From assembly GCA_036768485.1 (NCBI GenBank), contig JAVLUZ010000610.1:1-64000 (forward strand): a DNA stretch of 64,000 nucleotides. The letters run 5' to 3'. Source of the stretch: Mermis nigrescens. Its lineage: Eukaryota; Nematoda; Enoplea; Mermithida; Mermithidae. This document shows, piece by piece, positions 23,800-36,040 of this stretch. The translations under genes were made by a program, and so were the position numbers. Under the pieces are notes generated by a model. It made no database searches, was not told the origin of the DNA, and saw only the letters and a list, made by a program, of their open reading frames with translations. Within the stretch, counting starts at the first letter, position 1. Each line of letters begins with the position of its first letter.

Positions 23800-24190
23800 T
23801 ACTTATTTCAAGTTTTCCCCCAGGGAAATTTATCCCTCTCCCTGGCCCTGGGCCCCTGGCCCTGGGCTGGCGCGCGCCCCTCCCTCCTTAAGCTATAACA
23901 TCGCCTATGTTATAGCATAGGCTTAGGGCACAGAATCTGCTCCCTGGCTTTTCTCAGGGAGCAATGATGTAGCATAGGCTGTTGTCCCTGAGAATTAAAA
24001 AAAAAAAATTCCTTCCTTGTTTCCATGCTCCCTGAGAAAAGCCAGGGAGCAGATTCTGAGCCCCTCCGCCTATGCTCTAACATAGGCAATGTTATAGCAA
24101 AAGAAGGAAGGGGACGCAAGCGCCAGCCCAGGGCCAGGGGCCCAGGGTCAGGGGAGGGATAAATTTCCCTGGAGGATATTTCCATGGTGG
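23800..24190. repeat. Central junction of the palindrome
   Basis: Two G+C-rich blocks face each other around a short asymmetric spacer that contains a run of about 12 A. Both sides carry GCTCCCTG...CAGGGAGC hairpins and the CCAGCCCAGGGCCAGG word in opposite orientation. The AGTAGTTAACC outer terminus is not present here, so the centre is not a simple fusion of two complete ends. Confidence 0.7.
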
Positions 24191-24269
24191 ATGGAAATTT
24201 CCCTGGCGGAAAACTTGACATAAGTATCACTCAAGAGCCAGCACTCGAATCAGGCTGAAAATTTTCAGA

Positions 24270-25265
24270 GTAAATTAGGTATATGTTAGGTATGGTATGT
24301 ACAAAATTTTAGCGCGCAATGTACAGTGTACTAGCATTAGTTTACACTTTTGCATAACTCGAGAACCAATAGGCGGATTTTGTTCAAATTTCCAGGATAT
24401 GATGTATATAGGCGAGGCATGCTGCGCACAGAATTTTAGCGCGCAGCCTACAGTATACCAATTTACTTTACACTTTCTCATATAGTACTATAACTTCAGA
24501 AATAGAGGGCGGATTGAGTTGAAATTTTAGGGGAGTATACATATCTTATCACAAAACTATTACAAGAGTTTTGTGGATATACCTACAGTATCTCAAATTT
24601 AGTTTACACTTTCTCATTTGGTACTATAAGTTCAGAATTAGCAGTCGGATTTGGTTAAAATTTTTGCGATAGGATATATAGACCTTAGTTGTGCTATGTA
24701 CATGAATTTTAGCGCGCAGTCTACAGAGACCAGGTTACTTTTACACTTTCTCGTATAGCACAATATTCCAAGAATCCCCAGCCGGATCTTGTTTAAATTT
24801 TCAGAATATGACGTATAAACTTTAGCTGTGCTATGTACAGAATTTTAGCGCGCAGTCTACAGAGACCAGTTTACTTTACACTTTCTCGTATAGCACAATA
24901 TTCCAAGAATCATCAGCCGGATTTTCTTTCAAACTTTTAGGATATGATGTACAAATCTTATTTGTGCTATGCACAGAATTTCAGCGCGCAGTCTACAGTA
25001 TACCAGTTTACTTTACACTTTCTTATATAGCACTATTTTCCAAGAAAGACCACCGGATCTTGTTCAAATTTTCAGAATATAAACATTAGCTGTGCTATGT
25101 ACACAATTTTAGAGCGCAGCATACAGTATACCAATTTACTTTACACTTTCTCGCATAGCACTATATTACAAGAACCGCTAGCCGGATTTTGTTGAAATTT
25201 TCAGGATATGATATATAAACCTTAGCTGTGCTATGTACAAAATTTTAGCGCACGACCTACTGTAG
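24270..25265 (-). repeat. Array of ~140-bp repeats, right arm
   Basis: Reverse complement of the array at 22640-23790 with the same landmark words and spacing. Point differences between the arms are frequent, so the arms have diverged since they formed. Confidence 0.85.
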
Positions 25266-25579
25266 GCTGATTTTTTATTTGCATTGTCTTTACAATGCTT
25301 GATTTTTTAGCAGTACCTGTCTAATGATGCCATTATGGGTTATTTTTGCCCAATATTGAGCAACCAGTATAGGCAAACATTGCTCAAATTTGATTATCAT
25401 GCTATTTTGAGCTTCTCAAAGTTTATCAGAAAACGCCTGAAAAAGTGTGATCTTTGCCTGCTGTTCAAGTTGTGGGAATTTTTAAACCCTGAGCTAGCGT
25501 TTACTTTATAAACCTTCACACAAACTTCATCAATGAACACGTAACTTCATCCATGTCATCAGTATTGATCTAAAAATTA

Positions 25580-25920
25580 GCTAAGTTTAGAATATTTTTT
25601 GTAAAGTTTGAAATATTTTTGTGAAGTTTGGAATAATTTTTGTAATAATTGGAATATTTTTTGTAGAGTTTGGTAAATATCTTGTAAAGTTTGGAATATT
25701 TTTTGTAAAATTTGTAATAAATTTTACATGCTTAAGCATAGTACTTTGTAGAGTTTGGAATACTTTTTGTAAAGTGTGAAATATTTTTTGTAAAGTTTGG
25801 AATGTTTTTTGTAAAGTTTGGAATATTTTTTGTAAAGGTTAGAATGTTTTTTGTAAAGTTTGGAATCTTTTGGAAAGTTTGGAATATTTTTGTCAAATTT
25901 GGTAATTGTTTTGTAAAGTG
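25580..25920 (-). repeat. Minisatellite, right arm (mirror of block 2)
   Basis: Units of GGAATATTTTTTGTAAAGTTT in inverted orientation to 21915-22300. Unit number and sequence differ from the left arm, so the two arrays have evolved separately. Confidence 0.8.
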
Positions 25921-26379
25921 TCAAATTTTAAGTATCTGATCTGCATTTCTCAAGCATCGTTGACTCTATTTAATATGCCCGGTGCAACTCATGCTCCTCT
26001 TTTGCACCTATAAGGATTGATTTTCCGCTCGTGAACACTATAAAGGTCACATTGCAAAATTTGTAGACTAATCCATGAATCAGTTCCTACTTCAAACATT
26101 CATTTCCTAATCGTCAGTTGATAAAATTTGCAAAGATTAATGCGGACGCCTAAATTTGTTAAACCTGCAAACATATGGTGGTTTCACCTTTAAATCATCA
26201 CTTTTAGTATATAATGCATTGACACGCCCGGAATTGGGCAATCTATGCCTGCTGTTTAACTAGGGGGATGGGAATTCATAAGGCCTGAGGCTAGGTTTTA
26301 CTTTACAAACCTTCATACATAAGCGATTGATGAATACAAAACTTCATTTGTGTCATCAGTATTGATCTGAAAATTTCTA

Positions 26380-26640
26380 AAGTTTCAACAATTTTTGTAT
26401 AGTCTGTAATATTTTTTGTAAATTCAAAATATTTTTGTAAAGTTTGGAATATTTTTTGTAAAGGGTGATATATTTTTTGTAAAGTTTGGAATATTTTTTG
26501 TAAAGTTTGGAATAAATTTTACTTGCTTAAGCATAGGAATTTTGCCAAGTTTGGAATATTTTCTGTTAAGTTTGGGATATTTTGTGTTAAGTTTGGGAAA
26601 TTTTTTGTAAAATTTGGAAAATTTCTTGCAAAGTTTGGAT
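26380..26640 (-). repeat. Minisatellite, right arm (mirror of block 1)
   Basis: Degenerate AATATTTTTTGTAAAGTTTGG units, the inverse of 21190-21445. Confidence 0.8.
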
Positions 26641-27523
26641 AATCTTCATGTAATATGGCATTGCTCCAGGATTGCTGACAAATTCTGTAGGCTATACATA
26701 CACTAGCATACAGAGAATGCAGAAAAATGACAAAGAATCGACAATGGTCAAAATCCCGAAATCATCTACTGGAATATAGTCATGTTCCTCACAGTATAAA
26801 ATGCTTGATTAGATTTGAATTTTGGGAAAATTGCATGTATTTTCTGACGTACACAAATGGCTTAGTGTTTGTTCAAAAGCCATAGAACTTCATTGATATT
26901 TATGTATGGTTTGCTTCAGCCTGTCATGTAATTCTTCAAATACCGTGTGAAACAAACATAATTCTTTCCACAAAGTAAATGAATCAAATGAGTCACGCAA
27001 AATTTAGCCATATTTTATCAGAGCTTGTAGAGTAAATGAATAGACTATGCAAAATTATCATGTTTTTTGTGTTTGAAGTAATTTTTGACAGATATACCCC
27101 CAAATTTTAACTACAAATTATAGAACATTGCATGAAATTTAGGAATTTGGCAAGTTAATTCACAGAAAACTTCCGCCTCTTCGATCGAGGAACTCCAAGA
27201 ATGCAGTACTTTCCAACTATTTTCTACATATTTTTACTCTCCTACAGAAGATTTATATCAAAAAAGCTAGGGTACTATGATATTAATAGAGAGGGTACAT
27301 GGTTGATATCTTTGATATATGCAGCTTCTGCTGAATTTCCCAACAGCTTCTGAGGTTTAAGCCTATGAAATAATAATATAATAAAAATATAATTATATTC
27401 AGCTATTGCTTAAGTTTAAGAAATATAGCTTTTTTGATAGGTTTTTAAGCATTTTAAAACTGTAAGCTTCTTGAGACAGGAGTAAGCGCCGAAAAACTCT
27501 TCTGTACTAGTGTTATAAGTACA

Positions 27524-28089
27524 ATGCACCAGCTTGCTCCTGTATTAGTTCCATTTACTCAACGTGAGTATATAAATGCTGACAAGGTTTGGAGCATTAT
27601 AGAAAATGTAGCCCAGTCTAAGAAGGACTTTTGCTTAAGCGAGGACATAGCTTTCAAAATAATTATTGTTGATAAAAACAACAAACCGGAACTGGCCTTG
27701 AACCTGATGTGAGGGAGTTTTGAAAAATGGAGGTGGATATATTGAAATCACCTCAAAACGATAATTTATCCTTACCTCGAGCAATTGTAACAGGAATATC
27801 AAAGCTGGACAATAGCCCAAAATGGGATTCTATTAGGAAAGGAGATAAGAACCGATGTACTCTGCAAAAACGGCTAGCATTAGAACTGATGCACAAAGCT
27901 AATCTTAGCATTAATGAAGATAAATATGGGCTTGAAGCTGAAGAGAAAATTCAAAATGCTTTGGTGCCAGAGTATCAAATAAAACTATATCATGGCAATA
28001 TTTTGTTTTTTGAAGGACCTAAAGCTGACAAGGTGATTCATGTGCACACTGCTAATAATCAATATAACCTGATAATAAAAATGCCCTAA
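27524..28089 (+). pseudogene. Broken Polinton-associated N-terminal protein fragment (right arm)
   Basis: Mirror copy of the left-arm fragment. The first frame (27524-27712, 62 codons) contains INADKVWSIIENVAQSKKDF and ends at the same TGA. The second (27727-28089, 120 codons) contains DNLSLPRAIVTG and ends NNQYNLIIKMP then stop. Relative to the left arm there are small compensating indels around 27680-27770, so parts of the linker are read differently. The shared TGA shows the break predates, or was copied with, arm formation. No catalytic domain is present. Confidence 0.55.
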
Positions 28090-28549
28090 TTATTGCTAAT
28101 CTGTGGCAACATTTTAGTGAGCTAACAAAAGAATATTATGCATCACGAACGATCAATCGATGAGTGTTTGACGTAGATCGGCGAAAATCATACAGTGTAA
28201 AGTGGCGGTAGTGTCCCCAATCTGACTCTGGACCCCTGCCTAAGCGCGTAGCACACAATTGATCCTTAAAATTGCTAAAAATCAAGCAGTGTAAACAAAC
28301 ATTGGTATACTGTTGGTTGCGCGCTAAAATTCTTTGCGCAGCATGCCTCGCCTATATACATCATATCCTGTAAAATTTGATTTAAATCCGACCATTAGTT
28401 CTTGAGTTATGCAAAAGTGTAAACTACTGCTAGTATACTGTGGGTGCTCCATCAAAATTTTTGTAATAGTTTGCTGATAAGGTGTTCATCCAAACCCTAA
28501 AATTTCAGCCCAATCCGACCGCTAATTCTTTATTTATTTCCGCCAGGGA

Positions 28550-28773
28550 AATTTCCCCTATGGAAATTTCCCTCCACACGGAAATTTCCCCAGGGAAATT
28601 TCCCTTCCCTGGCCCTAGGCTGACGCGCGCCCCCTCCCTCCTTATGCTACAACACAGCCTATGCTACATCATTGCTCCCTGAGAAAAGCCAGGGAGCAGA
28701 TTCTGAGCCCTCCGCCTATGCTATAACATAGGATATGTTATAGCGTTGCCCTAGGGAAACACGGTTAACTACT
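28550..28773 (-). repeat. Right terminal G+C-rich inverted repeat
   Basis: Reverse complement of 19073-19300, ending CCCTAGGGAAACACGG followed by TTAACTACT. The perfect outermost bases on both sides define the element ends. Confidence 0.8.
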
Positions 28774-29880
28774 ATCCCAACTCATAATCGAAAAAGTTGG
28801 CAGAGAAATCTTGGACAAAATCTGATTTTTTACTCAGCCACTATAGTGTAAAGTTTAAACCCGTGGTACTAACTGCGTAGTACATTTCTGTCAGAAAACT
28901 TTTCTTAAAGCTCATAACCGGACTTGTTGGCAGACATAAACAAGTCGAAAACTCGACCAAAATGTGTCTCTTCACCCCCAGATTTTCGCACACTTTACAC
29001 TCCCATTCGAGAACTAAGGCTAAATTCAAAAAACAAAAAAGTGTCATCTGCAGAACCTAAATAGATGAATAAGTCAAATGAAGTGCATGGTTTTGCCAAA
29101 AGAATTAAAAAAATGAAAAAAGTTAGTATTCAGAAGACTTGAACCTATTATTCTTTTTTAAATCCACATGCGAGAACGGATACGTCAGCCATTGCACCAA
29201 CTCAACTCGCAAGCGCGTAGCTACGTGGGGCACTTGAAGCACAAGCCTACCAAAGAAAAATTATGAATGAAAAGTTATGGTTTCAATATGACATTCTTTT
29301 AATGAATTTGGTATGAGGCGCAAGGTGGAAAGTGTCATTCTGTAAATGGTTTGTTCTTATGAATGTTAGCTAGGAACCATATGGAATGTGAGGCGAATTT
29401 AGCCGATTTTTTATGCAGCCAAATAGCTTGAGTCGTGACCCAGAATCCGAATCATTTAGGTAATTCATCGAATTTTATAAATGACCATAAAGTAAATTCA
29501 ATGTCTGGTAGTGCTTTAGATTCAATTAGGTGCCTATTATGCTACGTAATTTTTTGGCCTTTTGAGGCAATTTTTATGATAGACTTTTGTATATAAATCT
29601 TTCGTGAATATAGGAATGCGGCTATTTTTATCCACACAGCCGGCCATTTTTATTATTTCAGGATTTTTGCGACGCAAAGATTTCTGCCTCAAAAGATGAA
29701 ATGATACACCATAATTAATCTCTTCAAACAAAATTCCCTAAAATTTTGAACTTTGTTTGGAGCCAATATCATACAAAGATAACAGTGATCTGATCTTATG
29801 GAAACCCTGCAGCCCAGACGCAAATCCAGGGAGCAAGGTGAAGGCTTGCACATGCAATTTCATACGAACTTAAAAATTTG
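28774..29880. other. Right flank of the giant element
   Basis: The stretch begins in dispersed repeat family F (to about 29045). A possible tRNA-derived remnant lies on the minus strand at about 29130-29205, with TTGGTGCAATGG and AGGTTCAAGTC as A- and B-box-like words. No supported coding region. Confidence 0.4.
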
Positions 29881-30620
29881 TTGCATTTACGTATGCTTTC
29901 AACTTTTGATCCATTGATAATCATACAAAAATTAAGAGCAATGAATAATCTTCATTCAGTGGACTTTCAGGAAAAGAAAGGCAAATGAGATGATATTATG
30001 CACCTACAGTGTAACTACGGGCGAAGGCAGTAAACATCCTCACCATCAAAAAATGCTGATAAAAGAAATGGCTATTTTTAAGATTAACACAAGAACCACT
30101 GAATAGGTTTAAATAAAACGCAATGTTTTGAGAAGATAATTCCAAAATGAAATTATATTGCCAAAAAAAGTTGTGCTAATAAAGCTTATGTCTACAGTAT
30201 GCTATGCTCTATGAACTTTTCAAACTTTGCATGGTCCTACTGTATACAAGTTTTGTTTTGTTTTGAACACTAGCAAAATAGTTAGATATTCTTGGGCTCT
30301 AAATTTCACCCCCTTTTGTTTTTTACGTTTCTAAAAAGTTCATCCTGCAATCTCAATTTAGTTTCTTTGCAATATGGCTGCCCCATTCAACGTTTAAGCG
30401 TAATTTGGAAAGCCAAAAGCTTTCCAATATGGTCGCAATGGAGGCCGCTATATTGGAAAAATATATACTTTTTGACGTTTTCATCTATCGTTCTTCGAGG
30501 CTTCAACGTGTTTCAAAATTTTTTTTCAGTAAATATGTAGCTAGAAAATTGCTCTTTTTGATGAGCTAAGTCTCCCGTACTTGGTTCTTATAGTCCTCTC
30601 GGAAAAGTTAAAAAACCCTC
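29880..30620. repeat. Long diverged dispersed repeat, copy 1
   Basis: The segment aligns by eye with 36040-36790. Shared words in the same order include ATTATGCACCTAC/ATTGTGCACCTAC, ACACAAGAACCAC, TATGTCTACAGTA followed by GCTATGCTCT, AATAGTTAGATATT, CAATATGGCTGCCCCAT and TTTTTCAGT. Divergence is substantial. No conserved coding frame. Nature unknown. Confidence 0.55.
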
Positions 30621-33600
30621 AAAATTATTCATTTTAAATTAAAAACGACAGCGCCTCAAAGCCCGTTTTAGAAAATTTTTTAAGCAGCAGATTCGTTGGT
30701 ATGCGCTGCACATTGTTAGAGCCCCGAAGTAAGCTTAGAATAGCAAAACATGTAAAAGTTTTGGCGCTGGCGCCTATCACTGTTTTTTTACAATTCTGTA
30801 ATAAAATAAATTTCTTCCGGCTTCCTGAGTAATTTTAGTGAAATTTCAACTGAAAAAATCATAATTTTTTACGCTTCGCACCTGACTATTATTAAATCAG
30901 TATTGTATATTTAGAGCTGAACATCAAGTAGTGGTATACTAGAGTGAAAAAAATTATAAATTTTGATGACCAGCTTTAGTCGTTTTTAGGCTGAATTCAG
31001 AACAAAGATTTGCTGATCTTATTGAGATTTTAGCGTGAGGAGATGGGTTTGGGGAGGGTCGTACCCCCCCAGAATCCGTTAGATTCCGAAATATCGATGG
31101 CCCCCAGGATTACTTTTTAGCATGTGTTTTGGGATTTTTGCGAGTTTTACACCACCCATATCCCCCAGAAGTGTTATCAGTACATTCTGTGTACTGGACT
31201 GAATTTTTCATTCATAAATTTTTGCACAATTAAATGACAGAGATCCGTTGATACGATAATAAATATTAGAGGTAGCAAAAAGCAATCAAAGTTTGGTGGT
31301 GCAAATGAGGATCATGGCTATTAGCGCAACGTTCTAAGATGTAGGCTTTCCAGGCAAAAATGTATTAACTTTAACTTCTTTTAACTTATTTTTCAGTCAA
31401 AATTCTAAAAATTTCAGGCGCTTCGCGCCGAATTTAGTAATTACTATATCTATATTTAGCCCCAAACGCGCGATTCAAGCATTTAAGTTAATCGAGCTAA
31501 TCGATGCATAATCTAAAGCATTATGAGCATGCACTGGGTACTGAAAATCAGTCCTACGAGCACTTTAAACAATAGCTTTTGTATTAAAAGACATGCATAA
31601 CAGTTTATTTTTTCATTTTTTCACCATTGCATGTAGCTCGACCAGAAACGCAAAATCATTTTCGTTTTTGTATTGCTCCTAATGTTTCTCGCGAAGTCTG
31701 ACGTCAAAAATTTCTTAGGATGGTGCCTACCCTGGGAAAAAATTCTGGCGACGCCTATGAACTCGCAGCCGAATCTCAAATAAAAATAAAAAAGGCTCCC
31801 CTGAATTTTATAACCGTCTACCTTTTGAAACCAATCAGACTGCATAGAATGTAAAAACGGAGTAAGATATGCTTGTGCACATGAAAACAGTAGAAAACCG
31901 TCTAATTTACACTCCTGTGCAACAAAACTAATGAGTGTAAAGAAATTTTGAGACCAGATTCGCAACCCACTAATCAGGGAAAACATTTTTAAAAAGACAT
32001 TGGCCCTCCGCCGATTATTTGAATTTTCGGTGTAAACTTTACACACTCACGACTAGCTCGGTATTGAGTGTTAATAAAATGAAGGGTATCTAAGTTTTTC
32101 TATTATCTACCCTTTAAGAAAAACCGCACCTCCCAAGTGTGTGCCGTTGTTGCTGTGAGGGGGGACACAAATTTCGCACTCGCTGTGATAAACATATAAG
32201 AAAAAAGGATGGTCAAGTATATTATAGGTAGCGCTATCGCGCTACCTATGATACACATGCATATGCCCTGAACTTTAGAAGTCGAAATTAGGTCTTTAGT
32301 GTAAACAAGGCCTTAAATAGGATACAGATAAAGCTAATAGTAATGGATAGGAAAAACGCTGATTTTATATGGATAACATTGCAATGACCAAAAAGCATGC
32401 AACGTGCGATTATCCTGCAAATTTTGCGAAATATCGCATTTATTCTTTGTCCTTTTCTCGACTAACCTCATTACAAAATTAAACGCATTGCCCAGTTGAT
32501 ACGAGTCAATATGGAGCTGAATCAAATTTTTAAAAATCACAAACAAAATCTGGGTTTAGTATAAAATAGCCAAAAAGGTATCAAAAATGCTGTTCTATGG
32601 TTCTACAGTAATCTGTGGGGATTTTGAAATTTTGATGGGGGAAATCGCATATATATTGTAGAAAAAAGTTCTGAGGTCCATCATCTTAAGGGTCTTACAA
32701 GCGTGTCAGACATTCTGGTTTAACGTGGCTGCTAATAAATTGCTGAATGGTGGGGCCGCTTTTTCGAAATGAAAGGAGTATTTTCCATTAAGAAAGGGAT
32801 TCAAACTTTTTGAAGTCCAACAAAAAGCTAAGAAAAAGTAATACGCGCACTTAACAATTTCAAAATTTGTCGCCCATTTCTTATTTTTTCAATAATTTTT
32901 TATTTAAAACTTTGGGCTTGAGTATTCTAAGCACGACAAAAATTATCTGACTCTTCTCGTCGACTTATTTTTAATGGTTATTTTGCGCAAACTTTAAAAA
33001 GTTAGCACAAACAAAATAGTACTTCGAACTTTTTCGGGATAAATCGGATTAAGCTGAAAATCACGTTCTGGAAATTTCGCCTTCGTACTCACTCGCTGAT
33101 TCTAGAAATGAAAGCTGTTTTTACTCAGTAATACGCCTCTGCTATAAAAATCTAAACTCGTTTACTTTATTCATTTTTATTCATAATAAGGAATTTATTT
33201 CGAAGATATTTATTTTCATTTTCCTAATTGATGTGAAAATAATAAACTTACAGACCGACAATGCTCGGTATTTTGTCCCAAGCGAGATCTTTGTGCTTAC
33301 AAGCTCACAGAGCATATACGAAACGATTGGCTTTAAGGATGACGTGTTAAAACAGTCAAAAATTAAGTTGTATCAAATGGTTATACTGACGACAGATATC
33401 ATACATGAAACGGCTCGAAATTTAGGAGGTGGCTCCCCGTCCATTTCTAGGGTGGGAGGAGGGGTGATTGACCTTAAATTTTAGATGAAAAACGGCCAAA
33501 AAACATATAAAAACGTCCAAAAATCGCAAGTTTTTTTTCAAAAATCATGGGGTTAAAAATTAAAAATTTTCTGACTTTAGGGGAACGAAGGGGGACGTCC

Positions 33601-34155
33601 AACCTTGGGTGGGGGATTCCCCCAACCCCCTTTTAACCTATGTAGACGTGACGTTGAACCATTAATGCTACACTCCTTGAAGTATGGATGTGCAGTTCGA
33701 ACATGCATTCGGCGATTGCACCATTAACATAATGGCCGACAGGGCCGTAAATCGTCAAAATCGGCATTTCAATTGAAGCTGCGTGTATGAAAAAATGCAA
33801 ATTCTCCCCAATTTTGTAAATTCGCGTGCACCGTCAATTTGTTGCTAAAAATAGTCAGTCATTTTTGACACTTTTCGCGCAAAAGCGCGCGATAAAGTTT
33901 GAATTGCATCGCGAATTATCGCGCGATGAAATTTCTGGATTGCGCGATTTCTTCTGTGATGCGATTTTCGCAGGAAGCATGAATTGAAAAATCGTGTCGC
34001 TGGAAATCCTGCGATTTCCGTGAAAGTTTGGATTGAATACGCGTGCAAATCTGATCCTGTGAGCTGCGATTTTCGCAAGTGCGGCGCGATGCGTGGATTA
34101 TGAATGAGGCTTAATAACAGACATAGTAATAATCACGATTATGCGCAAACTACCA
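30621..34155. other. Gene-poor stretch with small hairpins
   Basis: No supported gene. A C-rich repeat fragment lies near 31040-31170, a GGCGCTTCGCGCC hairpin word at about 31419, a family F copy near 31840-32060, a perfect 11-bp hairpin at 32224-32249 and a GCGCGAT-rich cluster at 33860-34095. An 83-codon frame at 33233-33484 ends in repeat-like G-rich sequence and has no motif. Confidence 0.5.
32224..32249. repeat. Perfect 11-bp hairpin
   Basis: ATAGGTAGCGC, a TATC loop, and GCGCTACCTAT form a perfect stem. No T-tract or gene is next to it, so no terminator role can be claimed. Confidence 0.6.
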
Positions 34156-34158
34156 TAT

Positions 34159-34405
34159 ATGGAGGTGCAAGAATTTTAAAAGGTCAGAAAGTTGTCTTAA
34201 AAATGGTGGTACGACGGAGAAACACCATTTTTAAACATTTCTCGTCGAGCACTATCCATTGGCATCGAAGAATCGCGAAGAAAACCAAAAAAATTACAAA
34301 AATTGAATTCATGGGGGAGGGTGTATTTTGGTTTTTTTGGGTAGGGAAGGGGTATCGGGCTCCTGCAAGGGGGTTGCATACCTCTCCTCCCACGCTCACG
34401 CGCGC
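34159..34405 (-). repeat. Family A dispersed repeat (reverse)
   Basis: Inverse orientation: AGGTGCAAGAATTTTAAAAGG, then GAGAAACACCATTTTTAAAC, CGAGCACTATCCATTGGCAT, GGGGGAGGGTGTATTTTGG and GGGGTTGCATACC-like words at the end. Open frames on both strands overlap this copy and are rejected as genes. Confidence 0.75.
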
Positions 34406-36040
34406 GTGTCGCCCTCTAGACAAAATGGAACAAGCATTTGGTTTTGAGGATCAGCAATACGAAATGCAATGCATCAGGATGTGATGCAAAATCTTATTCA
34501 ATAAGTTAGCCCTTCCTAAACTGCAAATATCACCCAGAGAACAAGGTGGAATAGAATAAAATAAATAGAATGTAACACGAAATAAATAAATGAATAAAAT
34601 AAATATTAAATAAAAGAACTAAGCGAATAAGGCAATCGATTCATTTACTCCTTACATCCTTTTATTTGTCAAGTCGTGTTGGCAGTTGGTACCCATGAGC
34701 TGGTTCCGCTTATGCCCTTGGCAATAAGCGCCGCCATCCTGCTTTGATCCACTCGACACCGTTTTTTGGACGTCATTTGGCCCGCGTATACGTTTCATCA
34801 ATTACACACGATATGATCAGCTAGTTTCGTATGCATTACAAATGAGTATTTTGGGCAAAAAATGACGGTGTTCAATGCATATTTTTGCATAGAATACGTA
34901 ATAATGATTTATTTCTAATATTCCAATTCGGCGCTTGACACGACGATGTATCGGTGACTGCGATTTGTGCCAGAACGTAAAAGGCCGGAGGCGCTGCTTT
35001 TTTAAGATGTTGCGTGTAATAAAACCTGACGGATTTTCTTAAAATTTCGTCAAATTGTTTTCTACTGCCAGTGGCCAGTTAGAACTAGTGACGCCTTATA
35101 CATAATCCTGCCTGTATAGAAACCTAACTGTATAAAATATATTGCTGACGCCTTCTTGCAAGCGCTTTATCAAATTTGCTTTGAAAGTCAATTGCGATTA
35201 CCGTTCGTCGTCATTCTTACTTTATTGACCGATTCAGTGTCTTCCGCATATCATCTTTGCGCTACAATTTTAGCAATCGCTATTTTTATCATTTAAGGCT
35301 TGATAGTACATGGTCATACGTCTCTGATAAAACATAATACTTTTTAAATAATTCATTATTCTTACCAAAACGAATTTGAATATTTTTAGTTAGCTGCCTC
35401 GGTCATCATTTTGATTTACAATAGAGACCTACGACTATGATATGTTTGTGTAACAATCTTCTCCCTTTCTTGACCAGTTTTTGACAGAAATGTTGAATTT
35501 TTGATCTTACAGTTGAAAAAGGACTTTTTGGACACAAACCGCTGTTCTTTCTTGATCATTAGATATCTTTCAATAATTCAAAAGCTAAACTGATTTTGTC
35601 AATTATTTTGCAGGTCTGCTTTAAGTTTTGTAACATTTTTGTACATTGACGAGCTTCCTTTATGAGTGCTTTTCGGTTGCTATTAGAATAATTTGATTAT
35701 TAATACTAATCATCTCTCCGTTTCAACTCACACTCGTCAAATCAATGTCCTATATACATAAACTTTACATACGTGAGCCAATAATTTTGTATTTGATCTT
35801 GTGAAAAGTTTATACAAATTCTTTCTGGTTCCATATTTTTCGAAATTCGGACGACTGATAAACGTATAATTTTTAAACCTGAACGTTATCGGAAAAGGGG
35901 AAAGATTTTGATGAGATTACAAATAAAATTCTGCAATCGCCGGCAATTAGAAGTGGTAAGAGATGAAAATACGAAATTTCAAAGCTGTGAAATCAGAGAA
36001 AAGAGAATTTATGCCGTTTTCGCAGAAAATGAAGAATTCG
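34406..36040. other. Gene-poor stretch
   Basis: AT-rich. Simple AATAAAATAAAT tract near 34550-34615. Nothing else recognisable. Confidence 0.5.

Larger units (their letters stand above)
19073..28773. mobile_element. Giant palindromic Polinton/Maverick-like element (9.7 kb)
   Basis: The two halves are reverse complements over almost their whole length, meeting near 23990-24020. The element begins AGTAGTTAACCGTG and ends CACGGTTAACTACT. It is flanked by ATCCTA (19067-19072) and ATCCCA (28774-28779), a 6-base duplication with one mismatch. AG...CT termini and 6-bp duplications are typical of Polinton/Maverick elements. Each arm contains, from outside in: a G+C-rich terminal block, a diverged ~140-bp repeat, a broken coding region, two minisatellite blocks, a ~140-bp repeat array, and a second G+C-rich block. 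No complete polymerase, integrase, ATPase or capsid gene is present, so it is non-autonomous. The alternative is a large foldback transposon of another class carrying a captured fragment. Confidence 0.75.

Noticed and set aside
33233..33484. 83-codon frame as a small gene
   Set aside because: Its C-terminal part is a G-rich repeat fragment. It has no motif, no splice partners and no upstream signals.
34104..34484. Open frames over family A repeats (also near 11333, 14710, 48753, 58795, 60662)
   Set aside because: The similar peptides come from copies of the same non-coding repeat. Frames start and stop at different places in each copy and no motif is recognised.
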